Below, in pieces: positions 17,100 to 25,866 of a stretch of 64,000 nucleotides of DNA. Source of the stretch: Kribbella sp. VKM Ac-2569 (GTDB lineage: Bacteria > Actinomycetota > Actinomycetes > Propionibacteriales > Kribbellaceae); contig NZ_SGXJ01000004.1 in assembly GCF_004216905.1 (NCBI RefSeq), positions 124,001 through 188,000 of the forward strand, given 5' to 3'. Made by a program: the position numbers and the translations under genes. Below the pieces are notes generated by a model. The model did not search any database. It was not told the origin of the DNA and saw only the letters and a list, made by a program, of their open reading frames with translations. Position 1 is the stretch's first letter. Each line of letters opens with the position of its first letter.

Positions 17100-18269
17100 A
17101 CCGAACGCCAGCCGGTTGTCCAGGATCGGCGTCCAGTCGCGGACCCAGGACACGCCGACGGTCAGGATGACGCCGACCGCCGTACCGAGCAGTCCGCCGA
17201 GGAAACCGACGATCACGCTCTCCACCAGGAACTGCACCGCGATGTGTCTTCGGGCCGCGCCGAGTGCTCTGCGCAGACCGATCTCCGAGATGCGTTCCAG
17301 GACCGACAGCAGCGTGACGTTCGCGATGCCGAGTCCGCCGACCAGGAGCGCGACCGCACCGAGCAGCAGGAACAACGCGTTCAGGTCGGACTCCACACCC
17401 TTGCGTACGGCGCCCTGCTTCGGCGGAGCGTCCACGGTCAAGGTGCTCGGGTTGTTCGGCTCGATCGCGATCGGGGCCTGCTCCGCGATCAGTTGCGCGG
17501 CGCCGACCGCCGTACGGATCTCGACCGCGTCCGGCGACTCGAGCTTGTAGGCCTGCTTCGCCGTACCGTTCGGCATGATCACCGCGTCGTTCAGGTCGGC
17601 GCGGCCGGTGACCGAGTCGAGGATGCCGATCACCGTGTAGGCCTCGTCGCCGATGAACACGGCCGGTTGCGAGTCGACCCGGTTGATACCGAGCCGCTCC
17701 GCCGCATGTTTGCCCAGGACAACGACCTTGTCGGCACGCTGGTCGTGACCGTCGTCGAAGAACCGGCCGGTTTTGAGCACCGCGCGTACGGCGTCCCAGA
17801 GACCGGAGGATCCGGCCATCACCTGGAGAGCCTTGCCCTCACCGCCGTCCAGGCCGGTCACGTTCTCGACCAGGTCGTCACCGATCTCCAGGCTGCTGAC
17901 GGTCCCGACCGCTTCCACGCCGTTCAGCCGCTTGATCCGGTCCGGCGCGTCCCAGGGCAGTTGCGTCGCCGCCTCCCCTTCCTGCCCACCTTTGTCGTCC
18001 GGCTGTACCACGACCCTCGTCGCTGCGGCCAGGTCGAACCGCTGCGTGATCTGCCCGGCCGCGGTCTGCCCGAGCCCGACCGTTCCCACCAGCGCAGCGA
18101 CTCCGAGCACGGTGCCGAGCGTGGTGAGAATCAGTCGGGTCGGACGGGCGGCGACACCGGCCAGCGCCTCGTCGAGCAGGTCCCGCACAGCGGGACGAGA
18201 TCTGAGCCGGCGTCGCCGGGAGGTGGACGGCCCGCCGGTCGGGTCCGGGGGGCCTGCTTGGGTTACCAC
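17001..18269 (-). CDS. MacB/FtsX-type ABC transporter permease
   Basis: 422 residues. An N-terminal cytoplasmic tail and helix 1 (about 44-64) are followed by a 200-residue extracytoplasmic MacB_PCD domain. A C-terminal FtsX domain has three helices, with VGGLGIANVTLLSVLERISEIGLRRALGA and the conserved end PAWKASAIQPITALRGT. The GTG start overlaps the ATPase stop by seven bases. Such permeases act as mechanotransmitters that expel peptides or lipophilic compounds rather than as classical pores. Last gene of a four-gene operon. Confidence 0.92.
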   Translation of the reverse strand: MVTQAGPPDPTGGPSTSRRRRLRSRPAVRDLLDEALAGVAARPTRLILTTLGTVLGVAALVGTVGLGQTAAGQITQRFDLAAATRVVVQPDDKGGQEGEAATQLPWDAPDRIKRLNGVEAVGTVSSLEIGDDLVENVTGLDGGEGKALQVMAGSSGLWDAVRAVLKTGRFFDDGHDQRADKVVVLGKHAAERLGINRVDSQPAVFIGDEAYTVIGILDSVTGRADLNDAVIMPNGTAKQAYKLESPDAVEIRTAVGAAQLIAEQAPIAIEPNNPSTLTVDAPPKQGAVRKGVESDLNALFLLLGAVALLVGGLGIANVTLLSVLERISEIGLRRALGAARRHIAVQFLVESVIVGFLGGLLGTAVGVILTVGVSWVRDWTPILDNRLAFGSPLLGAFIGLVAGTYPAWKASAIQPITALRGT

Positions 18270-18952
18270 TTGAGGGTTCCGTCGACGATGCGGACCTGGC
18301 GTTGCGCCCGGCGGCTCACGTTGTCGTCGTGGGTGATGACGGCCAGCGTCATGCCCTCGGAGTGCAGTTCGTCGAACACCTGCAGAATCGCCTCCGCGTT
18401 CGCACTGTCCAGGTTTCCGGTCGGTTCGTCCGCGAGCAGCAGACTGGGTTCCGCGACGAGCGCCCGCGCGATCGCGACCCGCTGCCGCTCACCACCGGAG
18501 AGCGTGGTCGGCGCGAACTCCATCCGGTGCGACAGCCCAACCCGATCCAGCGCCACCCGCGCCCGCGCCATCCGTTGCCGTCGCGGCACTCCGACGTACA
18601 CCATCGAGAGCGCCACGTTCTCCAGGACGGTGCGATGGTCGAGCAGATGGAACGACTGGAACACGAACCCGATCCGCTCCCCCCGCAGTACGGCGCGCCG
18701 ACGCTCGCGCAGGCTCATCGTGTCCACGCCGTCGAGCCGGTAGACCCCACCCGTTGGGTTGTCCAACAACCCGAGCAGGTGCAGCAACGTCGACTTCCCG
18801 GACCCGGACGGCCCGACGATCGACAGGTACTCCCCCTGCCCGATGATCAGGTCGATCCCGTTGATCGCCTGTACTTCGGGCGGCCCCGGAAAGAACCGCC
18901 GTACGCCGATCATCTCGACGACCGGCGCCGGCAACGCAACCGCGGTACTCAT
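18263..18952 (-). CDS. MacB/LolD-type ABC transporter ATPase
   Basis: 229 residues. Walker A GPSGSGKST near 43-51, Q-loop FVFQSFHLL, signature LSGGERQRVAIARAL at about 142, Walker B LLLADEPTGNLD. Length and the GNLDSANAE stretch are typical of MacB/LolD ATPases. Its start overlaps the adaptor stop by four bases and its stop overlaps the permease start by seven. Confidence 0.94.
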   Translation of the reverse strand: MSTAVALPAPVVEMIGVRRFFPGPPEVQAINGIDLIIGQGEYLSIVGPSGSGKSTLLHLLGLLDNPTGGVYRLDGVDTMSLRERRRAVLRGERIGFVFQSFHLLDHRTVLENVALSMVYVGVPRRQRMARARVALDRVGLSHRMEFAPTTLSGGERQRVAIARALVAEPSLLLADEPTGNLDSANAEAILQVFDELHSEGMTLAVITHDDNVSRRAQRQVRIVDGTLKW

Positions 18953-20244
18953 CGCCCGACCACCACCTGGTCGCCGTCGGACAACTTCGCGTCGCCCTTC
19001 GGCGTGACCTGCGCGAACCCGTCCGCGGTCAGCCCGACCGTGACCGGGATCAGCTCAACCTTCCCGTTCCGCAGGACCTCGACCCGCGAGGCGCCATCGG
19101 ATCCGGACGACAGGGCAGCCACCGGTACGGCGAGCACCTTGCCGCTGGTGCTCTTGATCGGGATCGTCACCCGCACGTTCGCGTCCCGCAGCAGGGCCAA
19201 CTGGCTCGCCGTCAACGCGTTCGGCGCGACCACCACGTCGTACTGGTTCCCGTTCTTCGTGACTCGGCGGACCTTTCCGGCGACGGACACGCTGTCACCG
19301 AGATCGAGCGTCGCCGCCATGCCGGCCTTCAGCCGCTGAGCGGTCTCCGCGTCGACCTTGACGGTGACGACCAGCGACGCACCGCTGGCCGACATCACCA
19401 CGCCGTTCACCGTTCCGCCGCGCTCGACCTTCACGTCGTCGACGCGGCGCGGCAGCGTCTTCACGTAGACCACTTCGGATACCGGCAGCGGCGTACCGGC
19501 CTTGAACTCGGCCTCGTTCTGCGCTTCCTGCGCGTCTGCGAGGTTCTCTTCCGCGTCGTCCACAGCACCTTGCTGCACCGACGTGTCTTTCGCCTTCGCA
19601 TCCTTGGCGGCCTTGAGCTGCGACTGGGCCTGACGGAGTTGCTTCTTCGCCGCGTCGACCTGCTTCTTCGACTGGTCGACGGCCTGCGTGAACTTCTCGT
19701 CCGGCTCGGGAGCTTCGTACCCGGCGTTCTCGTACAGCTCCTCCACCGCGGCCGACGTGTCCAGCGTGTACTCGTCGTCGACCGTCCCCGGGTCGTACCC
19801 GAGCCGATCGAGCGTCTGCTCCAACTGCAGCACGTCCGGACCCTTGGACCCCGGCGAGAGCGTCCGATACATCGGCAGTACGCCGGCCAGACCGATCACC
19901 GGCCGCCCGGTGATCTCGAGCAGCGCCTTGCCCTCGATGATCGTCGACCCGACCGCCGGCACCTTCCCGGTGACGATCGGCGGTGTCGTCAGCCCGCTGG
20001 TCTCGACCCGGATGTTCACCGCGCCGTCGAACGACGCGTCACCCCGGCCGACCACCTTGCTGGACAGCGCCTTCTTCGCCACCGGCACGGTGATCTGGGA
20101 CGCCTTCGGTGCCGCGGTCTTCGCGGCCGCGTCCTCCGGTGAGCTGATCCGGCTGCCCGCGGCGACCCCGACTCCGAGCGAGACGGTGGCGACCGCGGAC
20201 ACCCCGACCAGCACCCGGCGGCGGGACTTGGGCGAAGCGGTCAC
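18949..20244 (-). CDS. HlyD/MacA-like efflux adaptor with peptidoglycan-binding segment
   Basis: 431 residues from a GTG overlapping the lipoprotein stop (GTGA). A membrane anchor (residues 10-30) is followed by the first part of a barrel/lipoyl-type region. Then comes a PG-binding-1-like stretch (LEQTLDRLGYDPGTVDDEYT, about 140-170). A Lys/Ala-rich coiled coil (KKQVDAAKKQLRQAQSQLKA, about 192-240) and the second half of the lipoyl and barrel domains complete it. It should link the MacB-like permease to the cell wall of this Gram-positive cell. Confidence 0.88.
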   Translation of the reverse strand: MTASPKSRRRVLVGVSAVATVSLGVGVAAGSRISSPEDAAAKTAAPKASQITVPVAKKALSSKVVGRGDASFDGAVNIRVETSGLTTPPIVTGKVPAVGSTIIEGKALLEITGRPVIGLAGVLPMYRTLSPGSKGPDVLQLEQTLDRLGYDPGTVDDEYTLDTSAAVEELYENAGYEAPEPDEKFTQAVDQSKKQVDAAKKQLRQAQSQLKAAKDAKAKDTSVQQGAVDDAEENLADAQEAQNEAEFKAGTPLPVSEVVYVKTLPRRVDDVKVERGGTVNGVVMSASGASLVVTVKVDAETAQRLKAGMAATLDLGDSVSVAGKVRRVTKNGNQYDVVVAPNALTASQLALLRDANVRVTIPIKSTSGKVLAVPVAALSSGSDGASRVEVLRNGKVELIPVTVGLTADGFAQVTPKGDAKLSDGDQVVVGR

Positions 20245-21290
20245 CGGTTCGCCGTCTCGTCGCGGTACGCCTCGAGCTCGACCTTGTGCTGGTCGACGAA
20301 CTCCTTCTCGGCGGCGTACTGCACCTTCTTGTACGCGTCGTCGTACCCACTGGCCTTGCACTTCTGGTCCGCCACCGCGAGGGCGATCTCGGACTTGCGC
20401 AGCTCGGAAAGCTTCGCCGAGTCGACCTTGTCGAACGACGGCGGGCCGGTGACCGTCTTGGACGGACCACCCTTCGTGGGCGGCTTGTTCCCTGTCAGCG
20501 TGTCGAGTTTCTGCTGGATCTGCTCCCGCGGGTCGTCGACCTTCTTGAATCCGGAATGCCCGGCGTCGGCCATGCAGTCGGTCCAGGCGCTGGTGGCGTC
20601 CACCACGCGCTGGTCGGTGTCGATCCGCTTCTGCAGCGCCTGGATGTCCTTGAACAGGCTGTCGAACTTCTTGAAGTCCATGCCGCGGTCCTCGCCGTAC
20701 ACCTGCTTGACCGCCTTGCCGCGACAGCCGAGATCCTGCTGACCGCTCGAGCTCGGGCCGTCCTTGCCGCCCTCGATCACGACGGCGCCGTTCCCGTTCG
20801 CGTTCGGCCCGTTGAGCGCCTTGTCGTACGCCTTCTGCGCGGCTGCCGACAAGGCGCTCCGGATCTTGGTGTTCGGGTTCGAGTCGTCGTCTGCGCCGGC
20901 CTTGGACCAGTCGATCGTGCTGACGCCGTACCCGTACTGCTCGGCGAACTTGTCCGGTGGCAGGCTGAACGCCTCCGCGAACTTGCTCTTCGCGTTCTGC
21001 TCCGGCGGTACGGCGACATACTCGAAGCCGGCCGTCTTCATGCAGGCGGCGGTGGCGTCTTCGACCTTGCGCTGCTTGGCCAGATCCTCCTCGCTCGGTT
21101 GCTGAGCGCCCCCGGCCCGCACCGCCATCTTGAACCCGCCGCCGGACGAACTGACGAAGCCGTCGCCCATGTACTCCGCGAGCGGACTCTTGTCGCTCTG
21201 CTGATCGGACGCGACCGGCGCCTTGTCGTTCCCGCAGGCAGCCAGCGCCAGAACCGCCATCATCGCGAGCGCTGTTCGTGAGGTCTTCAT
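20241..21290 (-). CDS. Cysteine-patterned lipoprotein of the MacAB-like operon
   Basis: 349 residues. Signal peptide with lipobox LAAC, Cys19 as lipid site. The mature part is hydrophilic with four further cysteines (83, 189, 239, 311). Three sit in a recurring C-x3-A-G/C-x-A-S-G pattern (ACMKTAGFEY, DCMADAGHSG, KCKASGYDDA). It is the first gene of the efflux operon, so it is exported and anchored beside adaptor and permease. No enzyme motif is seen. The sensor kinase encoded divergently also has four extracytoplasmic cysteines, which suggests that both handle the same signal or substrate; that is inference. Confidence 0.75.
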   Translation of the reverse strand: MKTSRTALAMMAVLALAACGNDKAPVASDQQSDKSPLAEYMGDGFVSSSGGGFKMAVRAGGAQQPSEEDLAKQRKVEDATAACMKTAGFEYVAVPPEQNAKSKFAEAFSLPPDKFAEQYGYGVSTIDWSKAGADDDSNPNTKIRSALSAAAQKAYDKALNGPNANGNGAVVIEGGKDGPSSSGQQDLGCRGKAVKQVYGEDRGMDFKKFDSLFKDIQALQKRIDTDQRVVDATSAWTDCMADAGHSGFKKVDDPREQIQQKLDTLTGNKPPTKGGPSKTVTGPPSFDKVDSAKLSELRKSEIALAVADQKCKASGYDDAYKKVQYAAEKEFVDQHKVELEAYRDETANR

Positions 21291-21315
21291 GGCAGTGGAG
21301 CGTGCCGCCGCGGCC

Positions 21316-21332
21316 GTGAAGAACCTGTGAAG
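21316..21332. promoter_or_regulatory. Direct repeat, candidate response-regulator site (lipoprotein side)
   Basis: GTGAAG at 21316-21321 and again at 21327-21332, exactly 11 bp apart. This is the spacing used by OmpR/PhoB-type dimers. It lies 25-40 bases upstream of the lipoprotein start. Confidence 0.5.
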
Positions 21333-21363
21333 GTCCCGTTTGCACCTGATGCTCTCAGCCGAT

Positions 21364-21381
21364 CTTCATCGGATTCTCATC
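21364..21381. promoter_or_regulatory. Direct repeat, candidate response-regulator site (regulator side)
   Basis: On the minus strand GATGAGAATCC is followed directly by GATGAAGATCG, an 11-bp period, about 25 bases upstream of the response-regulator start. The half-site resembles the GTGAAG repeat on the other side of the same divergent gap. Confidence 0.5.
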
Positions 21382-21403
21382 AAGTTCGGGGACATTGAGG
21401 ACT

Positions 21404-22102
21404 ATGCCAGCGCGGATCCTGGTCGCCGAAGACGACCTCAAGCAGGCGGAGTTGATCCGGCGGTACCTCGAGCGGGAAGGGCACCTGACCGTCGTCGTGC
21501 ACGACGGCCGGGAAGCGATCGACGAGGCCCGCCGGCGCAGCCCGGACCTGTTGGTGCTCGACGTGATGATGCCCAAGGTCGACGGCCTGGACGTCTGCCG
21601 GGTGCTGCGGGCCGACGGCGATATCCCGATCATCATGCTCACCGCCCGCTCGACCGACGACGACCTGCTGCTCGGGCTCGACCTGGGCGCGGACGACTAC
21701 CTGACCAAGCCGTACAACCCGCGCGAGCTGGTGGCACGGGTCCGATCGGTACTACGTCGTACCCGAAGCCGCGCCGAGGGCGAGGTGTACCGCGTCGGTG
21801 AGCTCGAGATCGACCCGAGCCGGCACGAGGTCCGGCTGACCGGGGAGCTGATCGAGCTGACCCCGGCCGAGTTCAAGATCCTCGCCTGTCTCGCGGCCTC
21901 GCCGGGGCGGGCGTTCTCGCGGCAGCAGTTGCTCGAGCACGCGTTCGGCTTCGACCACTACGTGTTCGACCGGACCGTCGACGTACACGTGATGAACCTG
22001 CGGAAGAAGATCGAGCCGTCCTCGGGCGCACCGGCGTACCTGAAGACCGTGTACGGCGTGGGCTACAAACTCGCGGACCAGGCGGTGAGCCATGCGTCGT
22101 AG
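21404..22102 (+). CDS. OmpR/PhoB-family response regulator
   Basis: 232 residues from the ATG preceded by GAGG; a TTG nine bases earlier is in frame but less likely. Receiver domain 1-115 with acidic pair Glu9/Asp10, phospho-acceptor Asp53 in LLVLDVMMPK, and conserved Lys in LTKPYNP near 102. The winged-helix DNA-binding domain occupies about 130-228 (LTPAEFKILACLA and YLKTVYGVGYKL). It overlaps the sensor kinase gene by 11 bases. It likely controls the divergent MacAB-like operon. Confidence 0.93.
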   Translation: MPARILVAEDDLKQAELIRRYLEREGHLTVVVHDGREAIDEARRRSPDLLVLDVMMPKVDGLDVCRVLRADGDIPIIMLTARSTDDDLLLGLDLGADDYLTKPYNPRELVARVRSVLRRTRSRAEGEVYRVGELEIDPSRHEVRLTGELIELTPAEFKILACLAASPGRAFSRQQLLEHAFGFDHYVFDRTVDVHVMNLRKKIEPSSGAPAYLKTVYGVGYKLADQAVSHAS

Positions 22103-23972
22103 CGTGCTGGTCCGGTTCCTCGGGCTGTCGCTCGCGGTCGCGCTCGGGGCCGTGATCGCCACCGCGGTGATCGCGACGTACAGCACGTCGGAGAAGCTGC
22201 AGGGCGAGATCGACGCGAACACGGGGCAATTGCAGGTCGACGGGGAGATCTACGGCCAGCTGTCGAAGTACGCCGCTGATCATCCGACCTGGTCCGGTGT
22301 GGACAAGCTGGTGCACGAGCTGGCCGACAAACTCGGCCGCCGGGTCGCGGTCACCGCCGACGACGGCTCGGTGATCGCGGACTCGGCCCGGATGCTCGGG
22401 GCCGCGCCGGAACTCCCGTCGGTGCCGGCGGCAACCATCGACGTCCGGAACTCCGGTGGCGCGAAGCTGGCCGGGGTCTCGAGCGTGATGAACGTGTACA
22501 CCGCCCGCAAGACCGTGGCGGCCGGCGCGGCAGGCGGGTTCGTGACGACCGCGAACGCGATCCCGCCGTTCGTGGGCGCCCCCGACTGGGGGTTGACCGA
22601 GGAGGAGCAGCGGACCCAGGCAAAGCTCGCCCAGCAGGCAGCCGACTGCTACATCGCGAAGGGCAGGCCCGCGACCGTCGCGCAGACCGGCGCGGCGGTC
22701 CCGCAGGTGATGATCGAGTCGACGCAGTCGCTCGCCGGCGCGCGCGTGATGGAGAAGCCCGGTGCCGCTTCGAAGGACGACAGCTGCTACCCACCCGGAC
22801 TGTACGCCCCGAGCGCCAAGGCCAAGATCGTCAACGACGACGAGGTCCGGCGCGCGGTCGCCTGCCTCGATGCCGCGAGCATCAAGTACCAGATCAACGA
22901 CTTCGAGGGACTGAAGTCGGTCGAGCCCAAGGCCAAGGGCGATTTCACGGACAAGTTCGTCGACTGCACCACCCAGGCCCGCGTCCAGGCGTTGACGCCG
23001 TACGTCGCTCCGCCCGCGAAGCTGTACCTCGGGGCGAAGAGCACGTTCAACGTCTTCTCCGGTGAGGGACTGTTGCGGACGGCGGCGACCGCGCTCGGCG
23101 TGCTGCTGATCGCTGCGCTGGTGATGGTCTTCGCCGGACGTCGCCTGGTCCGGCCGATCGTGGCGTTGACGGGTGCGACCCAGCGGATGCGGAACGGGGA
23201 CCACGCGGCGCGCGTGCCGGTGAGCGGAAAGGACGAGGTGGCGCGGCTCGGACATGCGTTCAACGACATGGCCGAGTCGATCCAGCGGCACGACTTCCAG
23301 CGGAAGGCGATGGTCAGCGACGTGGCGCATGAGCTGCGGACGCCGCTGGCGAACATCAAGGGATACCTGGTTGCGTCCGAGGACGGCGTCGTACCGCTCG
23401 ATCAGGCGCTCGTCACGTCGCTGCTCGAGGAGACCGGGCTGCTCGAGCACCTAGTCGCCGACCTTCAGGACCTCGCTCTCGCCGACGCGGGCATGCTCCG
23501 CCTGCACCCGGCACCACGTGACCTGTCCGAGTTGGTGCAGCAGGTCGTCTCCGCCCACGGGCCCGCCGCGGACACGGCCGGGGTCACTCTCACCGCTTCG
23601 GTTGCCGGCTCTTCGCCCGCGGTCGTCGACGGTGCGCGTATTCGGCAGGCCCTTGGAAACCTGGTGTCGAACGCGATCCGCTACACGCCGACGGGCGGCC
23701 ACGTCGTGGTCGGCGTACGGCCTGTGGAGTCTGGTGGCAAGGCTGGTTACAACCTCACGGTCACCGACAACGGCACCGGCATCGCACCGGAGCACCTCCC
23801 GTACCTGTTCGACCGCTTCTACCGCGCCGACGCCTCCCGCACCCGCACCACCGGCGGCAGCGGCCTAGGCCTCGCCATCACCAAACACCTGACCGAAGCC
23901 CACGAAGGCCACATATCCGTCACCAGCACTCCCAACACCGGCTCCACCTTCACCATCTGGCTCCCCGCCTAG
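22092..23972 (+). CDS. Sensor histidine kinase with large extracytoplasmic domain
   Basis: 626 residues. TM1 at about 7-29, an extracytoplasmic region of about 300 residues, TM2 at 332-348, then HAMP (about 349-402), HisKA with His413 in VAHELRTPL, and a C-terminal HATPase with GNLVSNAIRYTP, DNGTGI and GGSGLGLAI boxes. The sensor region has four cysteines (186, 232, 258, 292), two in settings (ACLDAASIKY, DCTTQARVQA) reminiscent of the lipoprotein repeats in the divergent operon. Disulfide-based or copper/antibiotic sensing is possible but unproven. Confidence 0.92.
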   Translation: MRRSVLVRFLGLSLAVALGAVIATAVIATYSTSEKLQGEIDANTGQLQVDGEIYGQLSKYAADHPTWSGVDKLVHELADKLGRRVAVTADDGSVIADSARMLGAAPELPSVPAATIDVRNSGGAKLAGVSSVMNVYTARKTVAAGAAGGFVTTANAIPPFVGAPDWGLTEEEQRTQAKLAQQAADCYIAKGRPATVAQTGAAVPQVMIESTQSLAGARVMEKPGAASKDDSCYPPGLYAPSAKAKIVNDDEVRRAVACLDAASIKYQINDFEGLKSVEPKAKGDFTDKFVDCTTQARVQALTPYVAPPAKLYLGAKSTFNVFSGEGLLRTAATALGVLLIAALVMVFAGRRLVRPIVALTGATQRMRNGDHAARVPVSGKDEVARLGHAFNDMAESIQRHDFQRKAMVSDVAHELRTPLANIKGYLVASEDGVVPLDQALVTSLLEETGLLEHLVADLQDLALADAGMLRLHPAPRDLSELVQQVVSAHGPAADTAGVTLTASVAGSSPAVVDGARIRQALGNLVSNAIRYTPTGGHVVVGVRPVESGGKAGYNLTVTDNGTGIAPEHLPYLFDRFYRADASRTRTTGGSGLGLAITKHLTEAHEGHISVTSTPNTGSTFTIWLPA

Positions 23973-23981
23973 ACTCGGGGG

Positions 23982-24404
23982 ATGGCGGCGCGGAGGGCTC
24001 GGGTGGGGGATGTGCATGAGGTCGCCTCGGGGATGCCGCATGTCACCAAGTGGGAGCGGGACGACGGGACGGATCGGCCTGTGTACCAGGTGGGCGGGAA
24101 GTCCTTCGTGTTCTTCCGTACGCCGCGACCCGACGCGGTGGATCCGGTGAGCGGGGACAAGTACGACGACGTGATCATGATCTGGGTCGAGTCCGAGAAC
24201 GAGAAGCTCGCGCTGCTGTCGGACGACTCGAACCCGTTCTTCTCCACCCCGCACTTCGACGGCCACCCGTCGGTCCTCGTCCGAGCCAGCCGGCTGGGTG
24301 AACTCACCAAGCAGGAACTGACCGAGGTCATCCAGGACGCCTGGCTGTCCCGAGCCTCCAACAGGCGCGCAACGATGTGGCTGCGAGAGCACCGATTGAG
24401 CTGA
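23982..24404 (+). CDS. MmcQ/YjbR-family protein
   Basis: 140 residues with the fold markers of the MmcQ/YjbR group: an N-terminal helix (VGDVHEVASGMPHVTKWE), a strand with GGKSFVFFRTPRP, then VLVRASRLGELTKQELTEVIQDAWLSRAS and the end W-L-R-E-H. These small proteins are called DNA-binding by resemblance to a CyaY-like fold, but their role is unclear. It starts nine bases after the kinase gene and could be cotranscribed. Confidence 0.8.
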   Translation: MAARRARVGDVHEVASGMPHVTKWERDDGTDRPVYQVGGKSFVFFRTPRPDAVDPVSGDKYDDVIMIWVESENEKLALLSDDSNPFFSTPHFDGHPSVLVRASRLGELTKQELTEVIQDAWLSRASNRRATMWLREHRLS

Positions 24405-24424
24405 TCGCGCTCCACACTGAGCGT

Positions 24425-25057
24425 GTGAGCTCACCGCCTCCCGGCCCGAACTACAGCTGGCAGCCGCAGCCGGGCGACTACAAGTCGGCGCCGACGTACG
24501 GACGGCCCCCGCGGAAGAACCGCGGCGGGCTGATCATCGTGCTGATCGTCGTCTTCGTGTTGGTTGCCCTCGGCGCGGTCGGCGTACTCGCCTTCCGCCT
24601 CGTGAGCGACCACCGCACCAGCGACCCCGAGCCCGGCAGCGCCGCCGCCGCACCCCGCTCCACCGCCGGCAACCCGAAGCCCACCACAACCACCCGCCCC
24701 ACTGCGGCGCGCCCAACTGCCGTGCGCCCAACCACCGCGCGGCCGAGCGCACCGCGGCCAGTGAGTGCGAGCGATCTCGCGCGCCGTTTCGTCACCCAAC
24801 TCAACGCCAACAACGCCAAGGGCGCGGCCGCCTTCGCCTGCGAGGGCTCGGAACAACTGATCCCGTTGCTGATGCGCACTCTCGTCGGCCCACCGACCAA
24901 GCTCACCACCGGCACCCCGACCGGTCAGGCACCGACGTTCGTGATCCCCCTGTCCGGCACCTCCAAGGGCGCCGCCGTCACCGGAGTTCTGATCATCAAC
25001 AAAATCGACCCAGCCCCCCTCTGCGTCCGAGCCTTCCAAATCACCACCACCCGCTAG
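24425..25057 (+). CDS. Single-pass membrane protein, extracytoplasmic DUF4878-like tail
   Basis: 210 residues from GTG (VSSPPPGPNYSW). A Pro-rich cytoplasmic N-terminus and one transmembrane helix (residues 38-62, LIIVLIVVFVLVALGAVGVL) lead to a Pro/Thr/Ala/Arg repeat linker (about 75-118). The C-terminal 90-residue domain (SDLARRFVTQLNANNAKGAAAF) resembles the NTF2-like DUF4878 fold of actinomycete lipoproteins. Function unknown. It follows the YjbR gene by 20 bases. Confidence 0.65.
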   Translation: MSSPPPGPNYSWQPQPGDYKSAPTYGRPPRKNRGGLIIVLIVVFVLVALGAVGVLAFRLVSDHRTSDPEPGSAAAAPRSTAGNPKPTTTTRPTAARPTAVRPTTARPSAPRPVSASDLARRFVTQLNANNAKGAAAFACEGSEQLIPLLMRTLVGPPTKLTTGTPTGQAPTFVIPLSGTSKGAAVTGVLIINKIDPAPLCVRAFQITTTR

Positions 25058-25066
25058 CAGCGGCGG

Positions 25067-25831
25067 GTGAATGTACTGCAATGGATCGGCGAACCGGTCT
25101 CCGAGCACGGCGTCACCGAGCGCCGGTTCAACTTGATACGGGACGAAGGCGTTGTCCCAGGCATCATCTGGCTGCCCGCGCGCCGTGAGCGACCCGTTCC
25201 CCTCGTCCTCATGGGCCATGGCGGCAGCGGGCACAAGAGGGCCGACCGGCAGCTACTGCTGGGTCGGTGGTTCGCCGGCAAGTCACAGACCGCAGCCGTC
25301 GCAATCGACGGTCCGTACCACGGCGACCGGGCAACCGAACCGGCCGACGGTCCGCCGTACCAGGAGCGGATGGCAGCTGTCGGAATCGACACGGTCACAG
25401 ACAGCACGGTGGAGGACTGGTGCAGATGTCTGGAAGCGGTCAGCGACCTGGACGTCATCGATGCCGGCCGCGTCGCCTATCTCGGCTTGTCGATGGGGAC
25501 TCGGTTCGGGCTGCCGTTTGTGGCCGAGGCAGGTAGCCAGCTGCGCTGCGCAGTACTCGGCAAGTACGGAATGCGCCAGCCACCCGCGATGCCCGCCGCG
25601 GTGAACATGGCTTCGCGATTCACCCTGGACGCACCCCGGATCACCGTGCCGGTTCTGTTTCACGTTCAGTGGGATGACGAACTCTTCCCCCGCGTCGGAC
25701 AGTTCGAATTGTTCGAGCTGCTGGGATCGCGTGACAAACAGCTGATTGCTTTCCCGGGGACACATCGAGTCGCGGCTCCGGCAGCAATCAGCTCATGGTG
25801 CGAGTTTGTCGTCCATCACCTCAAGAAATGA
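25067..25831 (+). CDS. Alpha/beta hydrolase, dienelactone-hydrolase-like
   Basis: 254 residues. The oxyanion region LVLMGHGGSGHKRAD is near 47-61, the nucleophile elbow is GLSMGTRFG with Ser145, and the acid/base end is in WDDELFPR (about 204) and FPGTHRVAAP (His near 228). An intact catalytic triad can therefore be assigned. The GTG start lies nine bases after the membrane-protein stop. Substrate unknown; the group contains esterases and peptidases. Confidence 0.8.
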   Translation: MNVLQWIGEPVSEHGVTERRFNLIRDEGVVPGIIWLPARRERPVPLVLMGHGGSGHKRADRQLLLGRWFAGKSQTAAVAIDGPYHGDRATEPADGPPYQERMAAVGIDTVTDSTVEDWCRCLEAVSDLDVIDAGRVAYLGLSMGTRFGLPFVAEAGSQLRCAVLGKYGMRQPPAMPAAVNMASRFTLDAPRITVPVLFHVQWDDELFPRVGQFELFELLGSRDKQLIAFPGTHRVAAPAAISSWCEFVVHHLKK

Positions 25832-25866
25832 TGCCTTCGGACTGTTGGGTGCGTAGATCCGGAGGC

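Noticed and set aside
20245..21345. In-frame extension of the adaptor gene through the lipoprotein gene
   Set aside because: Extension is a low-complexity Arg/Gly shadow; the lipoprotein frame has a signal peptide and lipobox.
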